From the NCBI GenBank assembly GCA_902478865.1, contig CABSNA010000104.1, positions 1 to 5,095 on the forward strand: a DNA stretch of 5,095 nucleotides. The letters run 5' to 3'. The notes under the pieces were generated by a model. That model saw only the letters and a program-made list of their open reading frames with translations, was not told the DNA's origin and did not search any database. The stretch's first letter is position 1; the number at the start of each line of letters is the position of its first letter. The stretch is from an uncultured Collinsella sp. (lineage in GTDB: Bacteria > Actinomycetota > Coriobacteriia > Coriobacteriales > Coriobacteriaceae). The position numbers and the translations under genes were made by a program. Positions 1 through 5,095 of the stretch are shown here, one piece after another.

Positions 1-1254
1 CTCGGCTGCACCGAGCCCATTGCCGTTGCCTATGCAGCGGCGCTGGCGAGCCAGACGCTCGGTTGCGAACCCGATCATATGGATGTTGCCTGCTCGGGCA
101 ACATCATCAAGAACGTTAAGAGCGTGACCGTGCCCAACTCGGGCGGTATGCACGGTATTGAAGCCGCGGCCGTGCTGGGTGCCGTGGGCGGCGACGCCAA
201 GAGCGCGCTCGAGGTGCTCGAGAGCGTTGACGATAAAGACCGTGCGCGCGTGGCTGAGCTCCTCGCTGACGCCGGCTACTGCGATGTGTCGCTTGTCGAG
301 GGTGTGCCCAACCTCTACATCAAGGTGACTGCCACGGCCGGGGGCCATACCGCGGTCGTCGAGATTACCGACCACCACACCAATGTCACGTGCCATACGC
401 TCGACGGTATTCCGGTGTGCGGCAAGTCGGCGGGGGAGTGTGCCGCCTGCGCCGAGCGCGTCGTGGCCGAGCGGGCGGCGGATAAGGCCGATGCCCCTAT
501 GAGCATTGAGTCCATCATCGACTTTATCGAGGACGGTGACATTGAGGACGCCCGCGCTGCCGTTGAGCGTCAGATTGAGCTGAATGGCGCAATCAGTGCC
601 GAGGGCCTTGCGCACGCTTGGGGCGCCGAGGTGGGTCGTACGCTGCTGGGTGCTCGTGCCGATGACGTCGCCTGCCGTGCCCGTGCCCGTGCGGCCGCCG
701 GGTCCGACGCCCGCATGAACGGCTGCGCGCTGCCGGTCGCCATTGTGTGCGGCTCGGGCAATCAGGGCATTACCTGCGCATTGCCCGTCATGGAGTATGT
801 CGAGTACCTGCGTTGCGACCACGAGCGCCTGGTGCGCGCCGTGATGCTGTCCGATCTTATTGCCGTGCATATCAAGAGCTATATTGGTGCGCTCTCGGCG
901 TTTTGCGGTGCTATTTGCGCCGCGTGCGGCGCCGGCGCTGCGATTACCTGGCTGTGCGGTGGCACGCGCGAGCAGATTGGCGCGACGGTCTCGAATACGC
1001 TCGGTAACGTGGGCGGCATCGTGTGCGATGGCGCCAAGGCGAGTTGCGCGGCTAAGATTTCCGCTGCCGTTGATGCTGCGATTCTGGGCCACGATATGGC
1101 CATGCAGGGCCGCGGCTTCCGCGCCGGCGAGGGCCTGATCCAAGATACCGTTGAGCAGACAATCGCCAGCATGGGCTACGTGGGCCGTGTGGGTATGAAA
1201 GATACCGACGTCGAGATCCTCAACATCATGATCGGCAAAACCCAGGTGTGCTAG
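1..1254 (+). CDS. L-cysteine desulfidase / UPF0597 (YhaM/CyuA-like) Fe-S lyase, 5'-truncated
   Basis: Members of this family break L-cysteine into pyruvate, ammonia and sulfide with an oxygen-sensitive [4Fe-4S] cluster in the cytoplasm; they are related to the alpha subunit of iron-sulfur L-serine dehydratase. The reading frame is open from base 1 and gives 417 visible residues. It opens with LGCTEP, the N-terminal family motif, so only about 20 residues should be missing; the ATG at 79 is internal. Other landmarks are VPNSGGMHGIEAA near residue 45, SDARMNG near 235, GSGNQGITCALPV near 251-263, LSAFCGA and IVCDGAK. By comparison with the E. coli protein as I remember it, the cluster ligands should be Cys3, Cys302 and Cys342; the last two are 40 residues apart, as in characterised members. 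The segment around residues 120-165 is rich in Cys and His and may differ from relatives. The stop is TAG at 1252-1254. Serine as substrate cannot be excluded, and many annotations use the serine dehydratase name. Confidence 0.88.
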   Translation, partial: LGCTEPIAVAYAAALASQTLGCEPDHMDVACSGNIIKNVKSVTVPNSGGMHGIEAAAVLGAVGGDAKSALEVLESVDDKDRARVAELLADAGYCDVSLVEGVPNLYIKVTATAGGHTAVVEITDHHTNVTCHTLDGIPVCGKSAGECAACAERVVAERAADKADAPMSIESIIDFIEDGDIEDARAAVERQIELNGAISAEGLAHAWGAEVGRTLLGARADDVACRARARAAAGSDARMNGCALPVAIVCGSGNQGITCALPVMEYVEYLRCDHERLVRAVMLSDLIAVHIKSYIGALSAFCGAICAACGAGAAITWLCGGTREQIGATVSNTLGNVGGIVCDGAKASCAAKISAAVDAAILGHDMAMQGRGFRAGEGLIQDTVEQTIASMGYVGRVGMKDTDVEILNIMIGKTQVC

Positions 1255-1260
1255 ATATTA

Positions 1261-1327
1261 AGTTGCGGTGAGATAGTTCCTAAAATTACCCGGGTGAGGG
1301 GCAAACAGGAACTATCTCACCGCAACT
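1261..1327. repeat. Perfect 21-bp inverted repeat between convergent genes
   Basis: The left arm (1261-1281, starting AGTTGCGGTGAGATAG) and the right arm (1307-1327) are exact reverse complements over 21 bases, separated by a 25-nt loop. The loop contains a small ACCCGGGT palindrome (1288-1295). The structure starts 6 bases after the stop of the desulfidase gene and ends 19 bases before the stop of the convergent HAD gene, so it could stop transcription from both sides. Neither strand has a T-run after the stem, so it is not a canonical intrinsic terminator. A 7-bp direct repeat, GCTAGAT, flanks it at 1250-1256 and 1330-1336, which would fit a small mobile palindromic repeat. Its role is unknown. 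Confidence 0.75.
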
Positions 1328-1346
1328 GCGCTAGATGTTCTGGCGC

Positions 1347-2105
1347 CTACGATAGTTCGTCGGCTATTTGGTGCTCGTAGAAGGCCTCGATTACGGCGTT
1401 AAAGTCGTGGGCGAAATCTTCCATGGTTCCGCGCCAGGTGGCGCGTCCCGGTTTTCCTTGGCCCACAAAGGCGGTTTGGATGCCGCAATCGGGGGACGGG
1501 AAGTCGCGTTTGGGATCGTTGCCCACCATAAGGACCTCGTGCGGCTCGAGTCCCATCACCTGAAGCTGCTCTAGATAGTAGGTGGCATCGGGCTTGCAGC
1601 GGGTGGTGTTTCCCATGTGCGTGACGAGCTCAAAGGGAGCGTCGGCCAGGTCGCCCCAACCCATGCGGCACTCGATGGCCCCCTGGGGAAAGCTGGGGTT
1701 GGTAAAGAGCGCGCAACGCAGCCCTGCGTCCTGTACGGCCTGGAGCGCGGCGTGTGCGCCCGGCATGGCGTGGGCGTTAATGACATCGTCATTCTTGTAC
1801 GGAAGAACTTCGCGGTCGTAGTAGGTAAACGCCTCGTAGATGAGGGGATCGGAGAGGCGGATCCCGCATCGGCGCTCGACCTCTTCTTGGTAAAACTCAA
1901 GATTGGTGCGGTTGTCCGTGCCGCTGCGGCGATTGGCGTTGAGGTCGACCAGGATGGTGCCGAGGCGTGCCATCGTGCCACCGCGGCTGCGGCGACCGAT
2001 ATCCGCGAGCATCGAAGAGACATCCTTAAAATAGCGAAGGATGAACGCGTTGAGGTTGATGCTGAGAAGCGTCTCGTCCATATCGAAAACGACTGCTTTG
2101 AGCAC
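1347..2105 (-). CDS. HAD-superfamily hydrolase (probable phosphatase)
   Basis: This is a complete 252-residue haloacid dehalogenase-fold enzyme, probably a cytoplasmic phosphatase acting on a small phosphorylated metabolite; the substrate cannot be read from sequence. All four HAD motifs are visible. Motif I is FDMDETLL, with Asp8 as nucleophile and Asp10 as general acid/base. Motif II is Thr135 in LFTNPS. Motif III is Lys171 in RCKPD. Motif IV is VGNDPKRD, with Asp197 and Asp201 binding magnesium. The helical stretch at residues 15-110 is a C1-type cap. The start is GTG (complement of 2103-2105), supported by AAAGG at 2113-2117 with a 7-nt spacer; it places motif I at residue 8, as is usual. 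The other GTG at 2111-2113 is in a different frame. The gene converges on the desulfidase gene and diverges from rpsA, so it is probably transcribed alone. I saw no convincing promoter: a TTGACG occurs upstream on this strand without a matching -10. Confidence 0.9.
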   Translation of the reverse strand: MLKAVVFDMDETLLSINLNAFILRYFKDVSSMLADIGRRSRGGTMARLGTILVDLNANRRSGTDNRTNLEFYQEEVERRCGIRLSDPLIYEAFTYYDREVLPYKNDDVINAHAMPGAHAALQAVQDAGLRCALFTNPSFPQGAIECRMGWGDLADAPFELVTHMGNTTRCKPDATYYLEQLQVMGLEPHEVLMVGNDPKRDFPSPDCGIQTAFVGQGKPGRATWRGTMEDFAHDFNAVIEAFYEHQIADELS

Positions 2106-2260
2106 GCGGGCACCTTTCTCGAAAAATCGATCTAGAATCGTTGGCTCCGGATACTTTACCCCAAAGCCGAATGCCTAGCTGGTTATCGTCAAGTTGCGGA
2201 GACGTGTGTTCATAAGATTACGAAAAAGTCTCCACACGAGTAAAAAATCGCAGTTCACGC

Positions 2261-2289
2261 TTGAAATCGAACTCATTTCCCCGTAACCT
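2261..2289 (+). promoter_or_regulatory. Candidate rpsA promoter
   Basis: TTGAAA at 2261-2266 is a good -35 element. The hexamer 17 bases downstream, TAACCT at 2284-2289, matches the -10 consensus at only three positions. Transcription would start near 2296, giving a leader of about 125 nt before the rpsA start. An alternative pairing, TTACGA (2218-2223) and TAAAAA (2241-2246), also has a 17-base spacer and cannot be excluded. Confidence 0.25.
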
Positions 2290-2391
2290 ATACGAACGTG
2301 ATTGCATAAGCGTCACATTAGTATCTGTCGGCTCCCGAGTGTTCCTAAACGTTGTGTGCTTGTCGCACCCTTCTGTAGGTCCTAGCAATCG

Positions 2392-2416
2392 GGGCCCCGT
2401 AGTTCGAAAGGGGTCC
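2392..2416 (+). promoter_or_regulatory. rpsA Shine-Dalgarno sequence within a possible sequestering hairpin
   Basis: The ribosome-binding site is AAAGGGG at 2407-2413, 7 bases before the TTG start, and it decides that start. The bases GGGCCCC at 2392-2398 can pair with GGGGTCC at 2410-2416 (seven pairs, one of them G-U) around an 11-nt loop. This would bury the GGGG core. Protein S1 in E. coli represses its own translation through the rpsA leader; a similar control here is inference only. Confidence 0.4.
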
Positions 2417-2420
2417 ACCT

Positions 2421-3587
2421 TTGAGTGAGATTCAGAACTCGTCCATTTTCTCTCTTGACGATGTCAACGAGGAGGAGATGAACAACCTCATCGACGGTAC
2501 GATTACCGACTTTGATGAGGGCGATCTCGTTAACGGCACTGTCGTTAAGATCGAGCATGACGAGGTGCTCGTTGACATCGGATTCAAGTCCGAGGGCGTT
2601 ATCCCGGTCCGCGAGCTGTCCATCCGCAAGGACGCTAACCCTGCAGACATCGTTGCACTCGGTGATCCCATCGAGGCTCTGGTTCTCCAGAAGGAGGACA
2701 AGGACGGTCGTCTGGTCCTGTCCAAGAAGCGTGCCGAGTACGAGCGTGCTTGGAACCGCATCGAGGAGAAGTTCAACTCCGGCGAGAACGTCGAGGGCGA
2801 GGTTATCGAGGTTGTCAAGGGCGGCCTGATCCTCGACATCGGCCTGCGTGGCTTCCTGCCCGCTTCCCTCGTCGACCTCCGTCGCGTCAAGGACCTCACC
2901 TCCTACATGGGCACCCGCATCGAGGCTCGCGTCATCGAGATGGACCGCAACCGCAACAACGTCGTCCTCTCCCGTCGCGTCGTTCTCGAGGAGTCCCGTA
3001 AGGCCGAGCGCTCCGAGATCCTGTCCAAGCTCAAGTCTGGCATGCGTCTCCAGGGCACCGTTTCCTCCATCGTCGACTTCGGCGCCTTCGTCGACCTCGG
3101 CGGTATCGACGGCCTCATCCACATCTCCGAGCTCTCCTGGAACCACGTCAACCATCCTTCCGAGGTTGTCAAGGTCGGCCAGGAGGTCGAGGTCGAGGTT
3201 CTCGACGTCGATCTCAACCGCGAGCGCATCTCCCTGGGTCTCAAGCAGACCACCGAGGATCCGTGGCGCGCACTGGTCAAGAAGTACCCCGTCGGCGCTA
3301 TCGTCGAGGGCACTGTGACCAAGCTTGTCCCGTTCGGCGCTTTCGTCGACCTGGGCGAGGGCATCGAGGGCCTGGTGCACATCTCCGAGATGGCCAACAA
3401 GCACGTCGATCAGCCTTCTCAGGTCACCCACGTGGGCGACAAGGTTCAGGTCAAGGTCATGGAGATCGACCTCGACCGTCGTCGTATCTCCCTGTCCATG
3501 AAGTCTGCTGCTGAGACTCTGGGCGTCGAGATCGAGGTTACCCCGCTGCCTTCCGAGAAGAAGGACGAGGAGACCGACGCCGAGTAA
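2421..3587 (+). CDS. rpsA: 30S ribosomal protein S1
   Basis: S1 binds mRNA on the small ribosomal subunit and helps it engage start regions. The 388-residue protein has four S1 (OB-fold) RNA-binding domains at about residues 34-103, 121-187, 206-275 and 291-361. The third and fourth show the classic pattern FGAFVDLG, then GL(I/V)HISE, ending RRISLSMKS or RERISLGLK. The first two are the divergent pair typical of S1, with GVIPVREL and GGLILDIGLRGFLPASLV. The sequence closely follows actinobacterial S1 but ends in an acidic tail of about 27 residues. Mycobacterial S1 continues for roughly 90 residues more. The start is TTG, set by AAAGGGG 7 bases upstream. Codons are strongly biased to CTC, GTC, TCC and CGT, unlike the flanking genes, which fits very high expression. 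That bias also produces a long antisense open frame with no homology. The gene is monocistronic between its leader and the terminator at 3612. Confidence 0.97.
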   Translation: MSEIQNSSIFSLDDVNEEEMNNLIDGTITDFDEGDLVNGTVVKIEHDEVLVDIGFKSEGVIPVRELSIRKDANPADIVALGDPIEALVLQKEDKDGRLVLSKKRAEYERAWNRIEEKFNSGENVEGEVIEVVKGGLILDIGLRGFLPASLVDLRRVKDLTSYMGTRIEARVIEMDRNRNNVVLSRRVVLEESRKAERSEILSKLKSGMRLQGTVSSIVDFGAFVDLGGIDGLIHISELSWNHVNHPSEVVKVGQEVEVEVLDVDLNRERISLGLKQTTEDPWRALVKKYPVGAIVEGTVTKLVPFGAFVDLGEGIEGLVHISEMANKHVDQPSQVTHVGDKVQVKVMEIDLDRRRISLSMKSAAETLGVEIEVTPLPSEKKDEETDAE

Positions 3588-3611
3588 ATCGGTTTGACGA
3601 TCACTTGTTTT

Positions 3612-3645
3612 AAGGGATCCGTTCGTAATGGACGGGTCCCTTTTT
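3612..3645 (+). terminator. Intrinsic terminator of rpsA
   Basis: The arms AAGGGATCCGT (3612-3622) and ACGGGTCCCTT (3632-3642) form an 11-bp stem with one G-U pair and a 9-nt loop. The stem runs directly into TTTTT at 3641-3645. It lies 24 bases after the rpsA stop and is the best rho-independent terminator in the window. Confidence 0.9.
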
Positions 3646-3877
3646 GCATTTGGTGCCGAGATACGCGATGCTGCCCATGCTGTACACAGGCTATTTGGTT
3701 GTCGGTGCATGAAAAAATGCCGACATCCCGCCTCGGGGAGGAGGCGGGAACACACCGAGTAGACGGAGGGGTGCGGAGCGCGGTCGCGTCTCGACTGACG
3801 ACGTTGCCCATCGACAACCCTATTGTACTGCATGGCGTGGTTCTTGGTTTATCGTGTCGAACGCTTGTGTTGTACCA
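3646..3877. other. Intergenic spacer between rpsA terminator and rnpB promoter
   Basis: I see no gene here. Two adjacent hairpins lie in it. One pairs GTCG/CGAC (3701-3704, 3721-3724) and GCAT/ATGC (3707-3710, 3717-3720) around GAAAAA. The other is a perfect 9-bp stem, TCCCGCCTC (3726-3734) with GAGGCGGGA (3741-3749), around a 6-nt loop. Read on the minus strand, the second stem is followed 8 bases later by six T residues (complement of 3712-3717), so it resembles a weak leftward terminator. No minus-strand gene is present that would use it. Confidence 0.5.
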
Positions 3878-3904
3878 TTGCCTGCGGCAACGGTGTGCTA
3901 CACT
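3878..3904 (+). promoter_or_regulatory. rnpB: rnpB promoter with extended -10
   Basis: TACACT at 3899-3904 is a good -10 hexamer and is preceded by TG one base upstream (3896-3897), making it an extended -10. The best -35 match, TTGCCT at 3878-3883, is only 15 bases away, so the extended element probably carries most of the recognition. The predicted start, 7-8 bases after the -10, falls at 3911-3912. This is exactly where the first pairing base of RNase P helix P1 lies, and the agreement is the main support. Confidence 0.55.
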
Positions 3905-3911
3905 CTTGCAC

Positions 3912-4275
3912 TGCTGAGTGGGCCAGACGGTCGCGCGATGTGCTGCTTGCAGCACGCGTGAGGAAAGTCCGGGCTCCAGAGGGCGGGATGCCGGCTAACG
4001 GCCGGGCGGAGTGATCCGACGGAAAGCGCCGCAGAAAAGAAGACTCCCACCTGCGCCGCAAGGCGTAAAGGGAAAAGCTGAAACGGTGGTGTAAGAGACC
4101 ACCAGCGTCGTGGTAACACGGCGGCTTGGCAAGCCCCATCCGGAGCAAGCGCGAATAGGAACGCTATGGGCCGGCCCGGTCCGCGTTCGGGTAGCGTGCG
4201 TGGAGCTGCACGGTAACGTGCAGACAAGATAAATGACCGTTCACGACAGAACCCGGCTTATAGGCCCACTCGGCA
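3912..4275 (+). ncRNA. rnpB: RNase P RNA, bacterial type A
   Basis: This is the catalytic RNA of RNase P, which with protein RnpA removes 5' leaders from precursor tRNAs. The ends are set by helix P1: 3912-3924 pairs with 4263-4275 over 13 bp. Conserved core blocks are GAGGAAAGTCCGGGCTCC (3960-3977), the GTAAGAGACCACCAG region (4091-4105) and GACAGAACCCGGCTTATAGG (4245-4264). Visible hairpins include a GCAA-capped stem at 4052-4067, GGTGGT/ACCACC (4085-4090, 4098-4103), a GTAA-capped stem at 4109-4120, and P18 with a GTAA tetraloop (4206-4223). The layout is type A. The loop that binds the tRNA 3' end reads GGCAAG (4128-4133), where E. coli has GGUAAA. Protein-like open frames across this stretch on both strands are artefacts. 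Confidence 0.97.
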
Positions 4276-4291
4276 ACTATGTTGACGCTGC

Positions 4292-4389
4292 GAACCCGTC
4301 AGCGCGGCAATCTACCTTCCAAGCCTTCGGGCATGACCATAAGGTCATGCCCTCGTCTTTCAAGGCACCTTGCTCGCGCTGACGGGTTC
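4292..4389. repeat. 98-bp nested concentric palindrome
   Basis: The outer arms GAACCCGTCAGCGCG (4292-4306) and CGCGCTGACGGGTTC (4375-4389) are exact 15-bp reverse complements. An inner 10-bp perfect stem (4329-4338 with 4343-4352) has exactly the same centre, at 4340.5. The two are separated by 22 mostly unpaired bases on each side. CGCTG occurs one base outside each arm (4286-4290 and 4391-4395) and could be a target-site duplication or chance. The shared axis suggests one element, either a small mobile palindromic repeat or a folded 3' structure of the rnpB transcript. Confidence 0.7.
4329..4360 (+). terminator. Probable rnpB terminator
   Basis: GGGCATGACC (4329-4338) and GGTCATGCCC (4343-4352) form a perfect 10-bp stem with loop ATAA. 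The following TCGTCTTT is T-rich but interrupted, so termination may be inefficient. It lies 53 bases after the mature 3' end of the RNase P RNA, which would then need trimming. It forms the inner part of the larger palindrome. Confidence 0.5.
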
Positions 4390-4502
4390 TCGCTGTTGGT
4401 GACGGTATCATTGGCGTTTCCGTTCTTGTTAGAGGGCAACGGTGCTGTCTTTGCCGTATTATTGAGGCTGTTTGTTGCTTTGCTTGTTGTTGAGGGGCTT
4501 TG

Positions 4503-5095
4503 TTGGACAGCTATTTTACTCTTCAATCGAATATTGAGGCTTCGGGCGAGTTTGTGGACCGCAAGAGCCGGTTTATTGCCCAGCTGGTCCATATTGAGTC
4601 CGAGGATGAGGCGAATGCCTTTATTGAGATGGTTCGCAAGCGCCATTACGACGCTCGACACAATGTTCCCGCGTGGATTTTGGTCGATGGACGCGAGCGC
4701 CAGAGCGATGACGGCGAGCCGAGCCGCACGAGCGGTATGCCGACGCTCGAGGTGTTGCGCGGTGCAGGGCTCAAAAATGTTTGCTGCGTGGTGACGCGCT
4801 ATTTTGGCGGAACGTTGCTGGGGCCTGGTGGCTTGGTGCGTGCCTACACTGCGGCGACGCAGGCGGCGGTGGCCGCGGCTCAGGAGGCCGGACAGATCGT
4901 CGAGATGACAAGTGTTGTGCCCGTTGATGTTCATGTGGCCTATCCGCAATACGAGCAGGTGCTTCGCCTGGCGCAGGATTCGGGTGCCAAGGTTTCGGAT
5001 ACCGATTACACGGATGCCGTGACGATTCATTTGGTGTTTAAAGCGGGGGAGCAGGAGCCGTTTTGCGCTAAGATGCGCGAGCTTATGGCGGGGCG
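4503..5095 (+). CDS. yigZ: YigZ / IMPACT (UPF0029) family protein, 3' end beyond window
   Basis: This family has an N-terminal UPF0029/IMPACT domain and a C-terminal DUF1949 ferredoxin-like domain. Its biochemical role in bacteria is not firmly known; eukaryotic IMPACT/YIH1 regulates the kinase GCN2, and bacterial members have been suggested to bind nucleic acid. The frame shows 197 residues and is open to the edge; relatives run to about 205-220, so little is missing. Motifs are KSRFIA (residues 21-26), HYDARHNVPAW (48-58), QSDDGEPSRTSGMPTLEVL (67-85) and VVTRYFGGTLLGPGGLVRAY (96-115), the family signature. DUF1949 begins near residue 138. An in-frame TGA at 4491-4493 limits the start to TTG at 4500 or 4503. 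I chose 4503 because GAGGGG (4492-4497) lies 5 bases before it and only 2 before the other. The gene probably has its own promoter, since it follows the rnpB terminator. Confidence 0.93.
   Translation, partial: MDSYFTLQSNIEASGEFVDRKSRFIAQLVHIESEDEANAFIEMVRKRHYDARHNVPAWILVDGRERQSDDGEPSRTSGMPTLEVLRGAGLKNVCCVVTRYFGGTLLGPGGLVRAYTAATQAAVAAAQEAGQIVEMTSVVPVDVHVAYPQYEQVLRLAQDSGAKVSDTDYTDAVTIHLVFKAGEQEPFCAKMRELMAG

Larger units (their letters stand above)
2106..2420. other. Divergent intergenic spacer and rpsA leader
   Basis: This 315-nt spacer separates the start of the HAD gene from the start of rpsA and is clearly more AT-rich than its neighbours between about 2210 and 2350. I see no gene here; the open frames on either strand have no ribosome-binding site or recognisable sequence. 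It must hold the promoters for both divergent genes. A candidate rpsA promoter and a Shine-Dalgarno-covering hairpin are listed separately. A 10-bp palindrome, CGGGGCCCCG, lies at 2390-2399. A weak 6-bp inverted repeat, GGAGAC (2198-2203) with GTCTCC (2228-2233), is also present. Confidence 0.6.
4276..4502. other. Spacer between rnpB and the YigZ-family gene
   Basis: The spacer starts with the nested palindrome described separately. Beyond 4390 it becomes T-rich and carries a possible -10, TATTAT (4457-4462), for the downstream gene, without a clear -35. An open frame starting at 4279 gives a hydrophobic stretch, but it overlaps the palindrome, runs out of frame into the YigZ-family gene and has no ribosome-binding site, so I do not call it a gene. 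Confidence 0.5.

Noticed and set aside
1571..2135. Open frames of 172-180 codons on both strands inside the HAD gene
   Set aside because: They are out-of-frame shadows. The frame at 1347-2105 alone contains all four HAD motifs in order with a good ribosome-binding site.
2106..2200. TTGACG as -35 of a HAD gene promoter on the minus strand
   Set aside because: No acceptable -10 hexamer lies 15-19 bases downstream, so I did not list it as a promoter.
2192..2237. Possible second copy of the 1261-1327 repeat, since AGTTGCGG recurs at 2192
   Set aside because: Only the first eight bases match; the sequence then diverges and there is no matching right arm.
2382..3833. 483-codon open frame on the minus strand across rpsA
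   Set aside because: It is antisense to rpsA, in a register where the strong codon bias of rpsA removes stop codons. The protein is low-complexity (rich in L, D, V) and its reading also crosses the rpsA terminator. No domain is recognisable.
3823..4227. Short open frames on both strands across rnpB
   Set aside because: The region is an RNA gene with conserved core blocks and closing helix P1; the translations are Arg-rich artefacts.
4279..4794. 171-codon plus-strand open frame with a hydrophobic stretch after rnpB
   Set aside because: It overlaps the nested palindrome and then the YigZ-family gene in another frame, lacks a ribosome-binding site, and turns Arg/Ser-rich where the true frame shows clear family motifs.
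4299..5030. 243-codon minus-strand open frame
   Set aside because: It is antisense to the YigZ-family gene, shows no recognisable motif and has no sign of its own start signals.

Overview
The window looks like housekeeping chromosome from a high-GC actinobacterium, most likely a Coriobacteriia member close to Collinsella. This rests on three things: the ribosomal protein S1 reads like actinobacterial S1 (four S1 domains, actinobacterial linker sequences), the RNase P RNA is a bacterial type A RNA, and coding is GC-rich at third positions. The genus is an inference and was not searched.

Layout, left to right. (1) Positions 1-1254 (+) hold an L-cysteine desulfidase / UPF0597 (YhaM/CyuA-like) [4Fe-4S] lyase that lacks only its extreme N-terminus. 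(2) A 21-bp perfect inverted repeat (1261-1327) lies between this gene and the next, which is convergent. (3) Positions 1347-2105 (-) hold a complete HAD-superfamily hydrolase with a GTG start. (4) A 315-nt spacer follows. It carries the divergent starts of the HAD gene and rpsA, and a hairpin that would cover the rpsA Shine-Dalgarno sequence. (5) Positions 2421-3587 (+) hold rpsA, with a TTG start and strongly biased codons, closed by a clear intrinsic terminator. (6) A 266-nt spacer without a gene ends in an extended -10 promoter. (7) Positions 3912-4275 (+) hold rnpB, the RNase P RNA, complete from P1 5' strand to P1 3' strand. (8) Immediately after it is a 98-bp nested, concentric palindrome whose inner hairpin may terminate rnpB. 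(9) From 4503 (+) to the window edge runs a YigZ/IMPACT (UPF0029) protein with a TTG start, nearly complete.

The genes do not form one pathway. rpsA and rnpB serve translation and tRNA maturation and appear to be separate transcription units. The desulfidase, HAD enzyme and YigZ protein are single genes. I found no phage, CRISPR, toxin or defence genes and no new multi-gene system. What deserves a second look is non-coding: the two palindromic elements, the variant GGC in the CCA-binding loop of the RNase P RNA, and the rpsA leader hairpin.
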